From Chitinophagales bacterium (GTDB lineage: Bacteria > Bacteroidota > Bacteroidia > Chitinophagales > UBA10324), in contig JANWWJ010000036.1 in the NCBI GenBank assembly GCA_025056305.1, forward strand, positions 1 to 64,000: a stretch of DNA of 64,000 nucleotides, read 5' to 3'. The notes below the pieces were generated by a model that was not told the origin of the DNA, did not search any database, and worked only from the letters and a program-made list of their open reading frames with translations. The position numbers and the translations under genes were made by a program. How positions within the stretch are numbered: the stretch's first letter is position 1; every line of letters begins with the position of its first letter. Below, piece after piece: positions 1 through 6,364 of this stretch.

Positions 1-322
1 CCGCCAGTGCGGCCGGCGCCGCCGCCCATACCGGCCATCCCTTTTCCCACAACAACACCGCCGCAATCCCTCCGGTAAAAGCTACCAGTGAACCCACGCT
101 CAGGTCAATGTTTCCTGAAACTATTACCGGCAAAAGACCGATGGCCAAAATGGCCACAATGGCACTCTGCCGCAGCAGGTTCACTACATTGCCGGCTGAT
201 AGAAAAACTCCGCCAGTAGTCAGATGAAAAAACAGACAAATCAAAACCAACACGCCCGCCAATATCAGCCAACGCCATGTTGGCTTTTGAGTGTAGCCAG
301 AGGAACTGTGCGGTAATGTCAT
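1..322 (-). CDS. xylH: D-xylose-type ABC transporter permease, 3' end outside window
   Basis: This is the N-terminal part (about 107 residues) of an inner-membrane sugar ABC permease of the XylH/RbsC/MglC family; the gene runs off the left edge of the window. The translation starts with MTLPHSSSGY, followed by a first hydrophobic helix and then the motif GNIDLSVGS, which is typical of ribose/xylose/galactose permeases. The ATG at 322 lies 21 bases downstream of the stop codon of the ATPase gene, so the two genes are probably co-transcribed and form one transporter with the XylF-like binding protein further upstream. The xylose assignment rests on XylF, because permeases of this family are hard to tell apart by substrate. 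Confidence 0.85.
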   Translation of the reverse strand, partial: MTLPHSSSGYTQKPTWRWLILAGVLVLICLFFHLTTGGVFLSAGNVVNLLRQSAIVAILAIGLLPVIVSGNIDLSVGSLVAFTGGIAAVLLWEKGWPVWAAAPAALA

Positions 323-343
323 GACTTTACCTTTACGAATTTT

Positions 344-1888
344 TTATGCTTTAACTCTACTCCCCGTTGCTGCCTGCATTACGCGCTCGGCTGTGGCTGC
401 AGACCGATCCATGACCGCAGCAACCTGACCTTGGTATAGCACTAAAATCCGATGGCTTAGCAGCAGCAGTTCTGCCAAATCGCTGGACACAAGCACTACC
501 GACAATCCCTGTCGTGCCTGTTGCTCAATGGCCTGATATAATTCGCTTCTGGCGCCGACATCAACACCCCGCGTAGGCTCATCAAGTAAGAGTACAGCAG
601 GCTGGCGCAAAAGCCATTTTCCCAATACCACTTTTTGCTGATTGCCTCCGCTTAGGGCAGCGACCGGCTGCTGCCAGCCTGTCATTCGGATGCGCAACTG
701 TTCGATCATCCTTTGGTTACGGCTTCGCTCAGCACGATGCTGTATTAATCCCAAACGCGCAATGGCAGGCAACGACGGCAAGCTCAGGTTCTCCCCAACC
801 CCGTGTTCCAATACCAGCCCATAACGCCTTCGGTCTTCGGTTACCAGCGCCAATCCCAGCTTCATGGCATGTTGGGGCTCACTGATGTGCACCTCCTTGC
901 CGAGAAAAAAAACTCGGCCACGTCGTTGATATGGCCAGCTTCCAAAAAGCGCATGCAACAGTTCGCTGCGGCCCGAACCCATCAAGCCGGCAATACCTAA
1001 AACTTCACCACGATACAAATCAAAAGTCACGTCCCGAAGCCATTGGCGTTGTTCATCCCACAGCGACAAACCATTTACACTCAGCACGGCATCGCGGTGG
1101 GTTATAGCCGGCATGGTTCTGCTACGCGAAACCTCACGGCCAACCATTAGTTCGGTGAGCTGAGCTTCATCAAGGGCACAGGCAGGCCGCGTAGCTACGC
1201 ATCGGCCGTCGCGCAGTACGGTAATCCGGTCGCACAGAGCCAGCATTTCCGGCAACCGATGGGTGACGTAAACAATACCGACGCCGTCATCGCGCAAGGT
1301 GCGCAACAGCTTATGTAGCCGATCCACCTCACTGTCGGTAAGCGCAGTGGTGGGTTCGTCGAGGATCAGCACCGACATGCGCTGATGCAGAGCTTTAGCG
1401 ATCTCCACCAGCTGCTGGGCTCCCACGCCTAAAGAAGCTACTGGGGCCCTTAGATCCAGCGAAGCGCCTAACCTGTTGAGCAATGCCTTGGCTGCTTCCA
1501 ACATGCGGGGCCAGTCCAGCAATCCCCAGCGGGTAAGTTCTTGACCCAGAAACAGGTTTTCGGCAACCGACAGCTCGGGCACCAAAGCCAACTCCTGATG
1601 AATGATGGCTATGCCAGCACGCCGGGCTTCATCGACGCCGCTGAACCGACACGCCTCTCCTCTTAACCAAACCTGTCCTTTGTAGGTAGGATATGGAATT
1701 ATGCCGGCAAGAATCTTTATCAGCGTGGACTTGCCGGCGCCATTTTCACCGCATAATCCATGAATTTCTCCGGCACGCAGTTCAAACGACACATCTTCAA
1801 GGGCAACCGTGCCGCCATACCGTTTGGTCAAGTGTTGCGCCAGCAAGAGCGTTGGCTCATCTTCTTTATAAAGTGCTTCTGATGTCAT
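344..1888 (-). CDS. xylG: D-xylose ABC transporter ATP-binding protein (XylG-like)
   Basis: This is a duplicated sugar ABC ATPase of about 514 residues, the usual length for XylG, RbsA and MglA. The first domain has Walker A GENGAGKST at about residues 47-55 and Walker B LILDEPT. Its signature motif is the atypical VGAQQ. The second domain has the degenerate Walker A GLMGSGRSE, the signature LSGGNQQK, and LLLDEPTRGVDVGA, a pattern typical of this family. It energises import together with the permease encoded just downstream. I chose the ATG at 1888 because GGAG lies about 7 bases upstream. The frame stays open to 1963, with another ATG at 1921. The binding-protein gene xylF lies upstream, separated by a broken outer-membrane-protein gene. 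Confidence 0.9.
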   Translation of the reverse strand: MTSEALYKEDEPTLLLAQHLTKRYGGTVALEDVSFELRAGEIHGLCGENGAGKSTLIKILAGIIPYPTYKGQVWLRGEACRFSGVDEARRAGIAIIHQELALVPELSVAENLFLGQELTRWGLLDWPRMLEAAKALLNRLGASLDLRAPVASLGVGAQQLVEIAKALHQRMSVLILDEPTTALTDSEVDRLHKLLRTLRDDGVGIVYVTHRLPEMLALCDRITVLRDGRCVATRPACALDEAQLTELMVGREVSRSRTMPAITHRDAVLSVNGLSLWDEQRQWLRDVTFDLYRGEVLGIAGLMGSGRSELLHALFGSWPYQRRGRVFFLGKEVHISEPQHAMKLGLALVTEDRRRYGLVLEHGVGENLSLPSLPAIARLGLIQHRAERSRNQRMIEQLRIRMTGWQQPVAALSGGNQQKVVLGKWLLRQPAVLLLDEPTRGVDVGARSELYQAIEQQARQGLSVVLVSSDLAELLLLSHRILVLYQGQVAAVMDRSAATAERVMQAATGSRVKA

Positions 1889-2224
1889 CTTATTCTCCAA
1901 TTCATTCAAAAAATCTTCCATAGACCTGCTTCGCGACAGTAAAAGGTTATCTCGCTGTCTCAACCGTGCAAAAACCAGTTTCTCTTTTGTTCACCGATAC
2001 CTTTTTGTACCAGCGCAACAGCACTGCTGAGGTTGAAGATAAAAGGTAGTTGCCAGCTCCCACGCAGCACGAACCATCAGCCCAAAGGGTCACCAGGTCA
2101 CTGCGATAGCATAATGGAAACCAATTGAAAAAAGAAACTTGCCTTTGAGGCCATGCGCCTTCGCGTAGGCCCGGCTGATGTGCCGCCTGCAGAAAATCTG
2201 CTTAGTGCATGACTTGTTAATGAA
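1889..2224. other. Intergenic region, nothing recognised
   Basis: About 335 bases separate the start of the ATPase gene from the end of the broken outer-membrane-protein gene. The minus-strand frame of xylG extends into it as far as 1963, but the sequence beyond the preferred start looks non-coding. I see no clear promoter box, no RNA gene and no strong hairpin. Parts of 1980-2200 read open on the minus strand but give no recognisable protein and contain stops. Confidence 0.5.
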
Positions 2225-3040
2225 TTACTTGGGAAACACCAGCGTCAGCGCACCTCGCACTCCGTAATCGGGCCTGCTGAAATCCGGACCGGTAAAATGA
2301 ACGCGCGGCCCCACAGCCAGCGAGATCACCTGTTTGCCCATCATGGTAATTCCCGAAACCATCAAAGCCAACACTCCCGAGGTATTTTCGGCCACCCAGT
2401 TCTGCGTAACTTCTGCGGTGGCGGTAATGCCGGCTCCGCTGGGAAAGTTGTACGCTACGAAAGGTTGGACAAAAGTACTGCTGACATCGGAGCGCAACGT
2501 ATCACCCGCCACCGACCAGATGTGATTCACCAGCATTCCCGATGTCCAGCCTTTGGCCTGCCGCAGCACCAGACCGGTGGGTCCCACCCCAAATTTTTCG
2601 GTGCCGAGAAATTCATCGGTGGCGGTGGGCACCAAAAACACAGGACCGAAACCCAAAATCATACCCTTGACCGGATTGACCGGCGAGAGAAAACCGCTGA
2701 CCACTGCATCGCTGAGGCCGAACTGACTGGTCCCTTCACCAGTAATATCGTATTGTGGAATGACGGGAAGAATAACACGCGTGATCAGATTCCAATTGTC
2801 CGTAAGACTGATTGGAATCACCGGCTGGATATTAACCGTGGTGCGCGATCCGTTAAAGCTGCCGATGCCGAAATCCATATTGCTCTAAAATGGGACACTG
2901 ATCAGGGAGGCAACCGGATTGGATAACTGATTGGCCAGATCGGCAGCGCTGGGCTGGCTGGTTTGCTGAGCAATGAGGTTGGCCGTTGTCAACAAAATCA
3001 AAAGCCAACTTCCTGATAGACGAATGAGTAAATTTTTCAT
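2225..3040 (-). pseudogene. Outer-membrane transporter-like protein (often labelled 'neuromedin U'), interrupted by an in-frame amber codon
   Basis: Read through, this is a protein of about 271 residues with an N-terminal signal peptide (MKNLLIRLSGSW..., cleavage near IAQQT). It continues into ADLANQLSNPVASLISVPF, then a stop, then SNMDFGIGSF, NIQPVIPISL and NWNLITR, and ends in LTLVFPK. This pattern belongs to a common family of beta-barrel proteins often labelled 'neuromedin U' or 'transporter'. The stop is TAG at 2885-2887 on the minus strand. Family members usually have Q there (SVPFQSN), so a single C-to-T change of CAG explains it, and the frame is otherwise intact. It may be a real nonsense mutation, a sequencing error or a suppressed codon. 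It sits between xylF and xylG. A start at the internal ATG (2878) would lack a signal peptide. Confidence 0.8.
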
Positions 3041-3326
3041 GATGGCTGATTGTGTTTAGATTTTTAAGAAGAAACCAAAATGTTTTTTCAGCGACAATTT
3101 TTGTTCTGAAAGTGAACTTTGGGCGTTGAAGATATACATGCCGGTAAATTTTCCAAAATGCCTTGGTACACCGGTCAGCTATGATGCGAAAAATTCAAGC
3201 GGGACGTAAGAATCTGCCTACCAAAGTCGATGAGCATGCAGTAATCCATTTCTTCCTCAGTCATCACATGCAAAACAATTGCATATGAGGCCTGATTTGC
3301 CTGACGGTTCTGCTGTATGCGGCGGT
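3041..3326. other. Intergenic region with a short inverted repeat
   Basis: No gene is recognised in these 286 bases between the xylF stop and the start of the interrupted outer-membrane-protein gene. The one visible structure is ATGCAA-AACAA-TTGCAT at 3268-3284, an inverted repeat with a 5-base loop about 40 bases downstream of the xylF stop codon. No T-tract follows it on either strand, so I do not call it a terminator. Confidence 0.4.
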
Positions 3327-4325
3327 TCAGTCAAAAATGGCTTGTTCCGAATGAAATCCGTCGGCGATTACGGTTTGATGAATGTTAGACTTATCCACTA
3401 CAATTGGCTCAATAAGGATGCTGGGCACGTCTATAAGGCCATTGTGCACAGCTTCGGTGGCACGCCGTACCACCTCATCATTTAAAATCTGCACTGCGGC
3501 CTCAGCAGCAGCTTCAGCCAACAGATGGATGGGCTTGTACACCGTCATGCTTTGGGTGCCGGCCACAATACGCCTGCAGGCTGCCAACTCTGCATCCTGA
3601 CCGGTCACCAATACCCGACCCGCCAATCCTTTTTGGGCCAAGGCCTGAATGGCGCCGCCCGCAGTCCCATCATTCGAAGCTATCACTGCCTGAATGTCGG
3701 TAGTTCGTATCAATGCATTTTCCATGTGTTTCATGGCTTCGGCCGGTTGCCAGTCGGCAGCCCATTGATCCATAATCACCCGATAATAACCCGAATCAAT
3801 CAAGGGTTGCAAGACGTTTAGCTGTCCTTTGCGGAACAGCAGGGCATTGTTGTCGGTCTTGGCGCCTCCAATCAGCACGATGTTGCCACGAGGCAATCGC
3901 TGCGCGACATAATGCGCTTGCAATTCACCAACTCGTACATTATCAAATGAAACATATAGGTCTAACTCACAGTTGCGAATAAGCCGGTCGTATGCAATGA
4001 CGCGCACCCCCTGTGCATGAGCCTTTCGCACAATAGTGGCGCAGATTTCTCCATTGTGGGGTACGACAACCAAAAGGTCCACTCCCTTTGCCAGCATGGC
4101 TTCAGCCTGTGCCAATTGTAACTGGTCATCGTGGTTGCAGGCTACTACGTGCACCTCAGCTCCGCGCTTGCGTGCTGCGGTTACAAACAAGTCGCGATCC
4201 CGTTGCCAGCGTTCTTCTTTAAGGGTTTCCAATAAAAAACCGATCTGATAATGGGGTTGCTCCACTTTTTCGGCGCACGACAAAAACAAAGTCGCAAAAA
4301 ACAAAACCCACACAGTCGTGCTCAT
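3327..4325 (-). CDS. xylF: D-xylose-binding lipoprotein (XylF-like)
   Basis: This is the substrate-binding component of the sugar ABC transporter, 332 residues. The N-terminus MSTTVWVLFFATLFLSCAEK is a lipoprotein signal (lipobox FLSC), so the protein is probably membrane-anchored rather than free in the periplasm. The mature part closely follows the XylF pattern: ERWQRDRDLF, GVDLLVVVPHNGE, VIAYDRLI, DLYVSFDNVRVGELQA, GGAKTDNNALLFRKGQ, DQWAADW, ASNDGTAGGAIQALAQKGL, GQDAEL and AGTQSMTVYKPI. These match the ligand-binding segments of known xylose-binding proteins better than those of ribose- or galactose-binding proteins. It is the first gene of the minus-strand xyl cluster. Xylose specificity is inferred from family resemblance. 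Confidence 0.92.
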   Translation of the reverse strand: MSTTVWVLFFATLFLSCAEKVEQPHYQIGFLLETLKEERWQRDRDLFVTAARKRGAEVHVVACNHDDQLQLAQAEAMLAKGVDLLVVVPHNGEICATIVRKAHAQGVRVIAYDRLIRNCELDLYVSFDNVRVGELQAHYVAQRLPRGNIVLIGGAKTDNNALLFRKGQLNVLQPLIDSGYYRVIMDQWAADWQPAEAMKHMENALIRTTDIQAVIASNDGTAGGAIQALAQKGLAGRVLVTGQDAELAACRRIVAGTQSMTVYKPIHLLAEAAAEAAVQILNDEVVRRATEAVHNGLIDVPSILIEPIVVDKSNIHQTVIADGFHSEQAIFD

Positions 4326-4419
4326 ACACTTTCAATGCAGCCTAAACTCGATTCTGAGCAATATTGCAAAAGTGCTTTAAAAACAAGGAAAGCATCAATA
4401 ACCCTGTGAAGTAGCGATG

Positions 4420-4491
4420 TAGCCTCGGAAGGAATCGAACCCTCATCCTCTGATCCGAAGTCAGATGTTCTATCCATTGAACTACGAGGCC
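4420..4491 (-). tRNA. tRNA-Arg (anticodon TCG)
   Basis: The minus strand folds into a standard 72-nt cloverleaf. The acceptor stem is GGCCTCG/CGAGGCT with a G-U first pair. The D-arm is GTTC...GAAC, and the anticodon stem is TCTGA/TCAGA around the loop CTTCGGA (anticodon TCG, reading CGA). The T-arm contains TTCGATT. CCA is not encoded. It lies 23 bases downstream of a second tRNA-Arg and probably shares its promoter. Confidence 0.95.
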
Positions 4492-4514
4492 ACTAATGCT
4501 TGTTAAGCACTTTG

Positions 4515-4586
4515 TAGTCCCGACAGGAATCGAACCTGTATCTGGAGTTTAGGAAACTCTCGTTCTATCCATTGAACTACGGGACC
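4515..4586 (-). tRNA. tRNA-Arg (anticodon CCT)
   Basis: The minus strand folds into a 72-nt cloverleaf. The acceptor stem is GGTCCCG/CGGGACT and the D-arm GTTCAATGGATAGAAC is identical to that of its neighbour. The anticodon loop TTCCTAA gives anticodon CCT (reading AGG), and the T-arm is ACAGGTTCGATTCCTGT. One pair in the anticodon stem looks mismatched. CCA is not encoded. It is the promoter-proximal member of a two-gene tRNA-Arg pair. Confidence 0.94.
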
Positions 4587-4611
4587 TTGGTAGCCGCCCA
4601 AGCGGCCGCTG

Positions 4612-4619
4612 CAAAATTA
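4612..4619 (-). promoter_or_regulatory. Bacteroidota-type -7 promoter element for the tRNA-Arg pair
   Basis: The minus strand reads TAATTTTG, a perfect match to the Bacteroidota -7 consensus TAnnTTTG, 25 bases upstream of the first tRNA-Arg. No convincing TTTG -33 element is visible at the usual spacing. Confidence 0.6.
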
Positions 4620-4633
4620 CTGAGCTGAAACAC

Positions 4634-5458
4634 CTAACGAAGGGTCTCGCTTTTACGGATAAAATTGAGGGTTTGCTCAAAACCTGCTTTGTTAATGGGC
4701 AAACTGCTGAAACCGTAATAGCGCTCACGGGCGACCATTTCTTGCTCCGGGCTCATGGTCGCCTCAACCATGTCCTTGAAATAGGCTTGCATAGACGTGA
4801 TAAGCTCCGTGCTCCCAGCCTTGCCATGGCCGGGTACCACCCAGCGCAATGGAAACTTCTGCAACAGCTCAGCCAACACGCGTTGATAGCCGGCAATGCT
4901 GGCACCGACCTGTTCATCCAGAAAAGGATGATATCCATTCAAAACGATGTCGCCGGCAAAAAGAATTTTTCGCTGACGTAAATACACCACCACATCCTCG
5001 TAGGTATGGGCCTGGCCTACGTTGTAGATTAAGATCTCTTCTCGTTTCCAGTGCCAGGTGAGGCTGTCGTCGAGCCAGCGGTTAGGCATATCCTCTCGTG
5101 CGGCCACAGCATTCCAAAATTTTTCACCGTAGTTGCCTGCCATAATCACGGCATCATCATAAAGATGGTTGCCCGCACTATGATCCCGATGGATGTGTGT
5201 ATTAATGATGTAAATGCGCTGATGCGGTGCTTTGCTTCTTACCCACCGCCGTAAACGCTCTGCCCCTTGCTTCATCTTGGTGTCCACAATAAGCACTGCA
5301 GTGTCCGAGAAAAAAACACCGCTGTTGCCCCCTTCCCCATAAACCACATAACAATCAGGGGCTAATTCCTGAAGGCGCAATCCGTAGTTGGTACAACCCA
5401 GCACTGCTACGGCTAATATTCCAATGCCGGCTGCACGAACAACAGCATCTTTTCGCAT
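4634..5458 (-). CDS. Metallo-beta-lactamase-fold hydrolase, lipoprotein
   Basis: This is a 274-residue metallo-beta-lactamase superfamily protein. The N-terminus is a lipoprotein signal ending in AVLGC, so it should be exported and lipid-anchored. Zinc ligands are visible: NTHIHRDHSAGN (HxHxDH), a following His in GQAHTYED, the Asp in FAGDIVLNG, and PGHG near the C-terminus. This ligand order resembles class B beta-lactamases and related secreted hydrolases, but the fold is used for many substrates and no antibiotic activity can be claimed from sequence. It lies downstream of a divergent promoter region shared with a small plus-strand ORF and upstream of the tRNA pair. Confidence 0.85.
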   Translation of the reverse strand: MRKDAVVRAAGIGILAVAVLGCTNYGLRLQELAPDCYVVYGEGGNSGVFFSDTAVLIVDTKMKQGAERLRRWVRSKAPHQRIYIINTHIHRDHSAGNHLYDDAVIMAGNYGEKFWNAVAAREDMPNRWLDDSLTWHWKREEILIYNVGQAHTYEDVVVYLRQRKILFAGDIVLNGYHPFLDEQVGASIAGYQRVLAELLQKFPLRWVVPGHGKAGSTELITSMQAYFKDMVEATMSPEQEMVARERYYGFSSLPINKAGFEQTLNFIRKSETLR

Positions 5459-5490
5459 CGCATTTCTCGAAATTCAGGAATTCTAACTTT

Positions 5491-5498
5491 TATTTTTG
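5491..5498 (+). promoter_or_regulatory. -7 promoter element upstream of the 30-residue ORF
   Basis: TATTTTTG is a perfect TAnnTTTG match. It ends 18 bases before the ATG of the small ORF at 5517, which would give a 5' leader of roughly 12 bases. No clear -33 TTTG is seen. Confidence 0.55.
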
Positions 5499-5516
5499 CG
5501 CCACAATTCTGCCGAG

Positions 5517-5609
5517 ATGAAAAAGTTGTATTGGGTGATGGCCGCCTTTTTCCTGTTTGTACTGGGCATTACCATCGCTTTCTGCGTGCTTAACTACAAC
5601 TACTCCTAA
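5517..5609 (+). CDS. Predicted 30-residue single-span membrane microprotein
   Basis: An ATG at 5517 opens a 30-codon frame ending in TAA at 5607-5609. The translation begins MKKLYWVMAAFFLFVLGITI, continues AFCVLN and ends in NYNYS. It has a short basic start, one hydrophobic helix of about 19 residues and a polar Tyr/Asn tail. A perfect -7 box lies at the right distance upstream, and there is no overlapping gene on either strand. The function is unknown and I do not recognise a family. The gene faces the DUF4468 gene tail-to-tail with only 7 bases between the stops. The evidence is the promoter and the peptide's membrane-protein character, so it could still be a chance ORF. Confidence 0.5.
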   Translation: MKKLYWVMAAFFLFVLGITIAFCVLNYNYS

Positions 5610-5616
5610 GCGCCCA

Positions 5617-6165
5617 TTACCAATCATCGCGCTTTACCTTAACACTGGGCTCTTTCATCGCGGCCTTAAGGTCAGCAATGAGGTTTGTAAAGTATTGATG
5701 GGCTTCTGAAAGGATGTGGTAATTGTCCTCTAAATCCGGATCGTCGGGGTTGAACAGACGTTCAATAGGAAAATAGCTTGCCGATTTCAGGTTGATGTCT
5801 TTGATCTCATAACGGTAACGGCCTTCACGGCATGCAACCGAAAGCGTGTATTTCACGATTCCGGCCTGGATCTGAACCCCTTTTTTCTCCCGAAACACCG
5901 TAAACTGAGGTTTAAGCACCAACTTGTGTTCTACAGAGTCGTAAAGCTCAAGCACACCGGTGGGGTTTTTGTAAAACTTGCGGTACCACAACACTGCCCT
6001 CCTGAACAGTTCAGCGGCGGGCGCTTCTTGCGCCACCACTTCCATGTAATAAACCTGATTGTTTTCCTCACTACGCGGCATCGGCGGTGGATTCAATGGT
6101 TGCTTTTGAGCCAGAACCACCAGGAAAGGGCACAACAATAATGCCGTCAAAAGCGTCGTTTTCAT
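5617..6165 (-). CDS. Secreted DUF4468-like protein
   Basis: This protein has about 182 residues when started at the ATG at 6165, which gives a clean signal peptide (MKTTLLTALLLCPFLVVLAQ). The frame is open to 6207, but the extra residues would spoil the signal. The mature part has a proline-rich linker (PLNPPPMPRSEE), then YYMEVVAQEAPAAELFRRA, a block around LKPQFTVFREK and YTLSVACREGRYRYEIKDI. This arrangement is typical of DUF4468 proteins of Bacteroidota, which have a predicted TBP-like fold and unknown function. It is divergent from gyrB. Confidence 0.75.
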   Translation of the reverse strand: MKTTLLTALLLCPFLVVLAQKQPLNPPPMPRSEENNQVYYMEVVAQEAPAAELFRRAVLWYRKFYKNPTGVLELYDSVEHKLVLKPQFTVFREKKGVQIQAGIVKYTLSVACREGRYRYEIKDINLKSASYFPIERLFNPDDPDLEDNYHILSEAHQYFTNLIADLKAAMKEPSVKVKRDDW

Positions 6166-6364
6166 AAAGGCAAATCTGCGCATGCAAATTGTCAAAAAAA
6201 TAGACACATTAAAAACAATTTTTTGGGCCGTCGTGTACGGTCAGCGCTGCAAATTCGATAAGAGTGTGAAAAAAAAACCGGCTCAAACCATTGATAATTC
6301 AATATCTTATGGAAGTTGCGTCGTAACTTTACCGCTTGATTCCTCTTTTGCTGACCCAAGACTT

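Noticed and set aside
2297-2926. Long plus-strand reading frame of 209 codons opposite the outer-membrane-protein gene
   Set aside because: It is antisense to a recognisable protein family and its product is His/Asn/Arg-rich without known motifs, a typical shadow frame.
3268-3284. Inverted repeat as a terminator for xylF
   Set aside because: The stem is only 6 bases with no GC-rich part and no T-tract, so a terminator call is not supported.
4420-4586. tRNA pair as a phage or island attachment site
   Set aside because: No integrase gene and no direct repeat of the tRNA 3' end were seen in the flanks.
4634-5458. Antibiotic-resistance beta-lactamase
   Set aside because: The zinc motifs fit the fold, but many hydrolases share it, and nothing in the context (no integron, mobile element or resistance genes) supports resistance.
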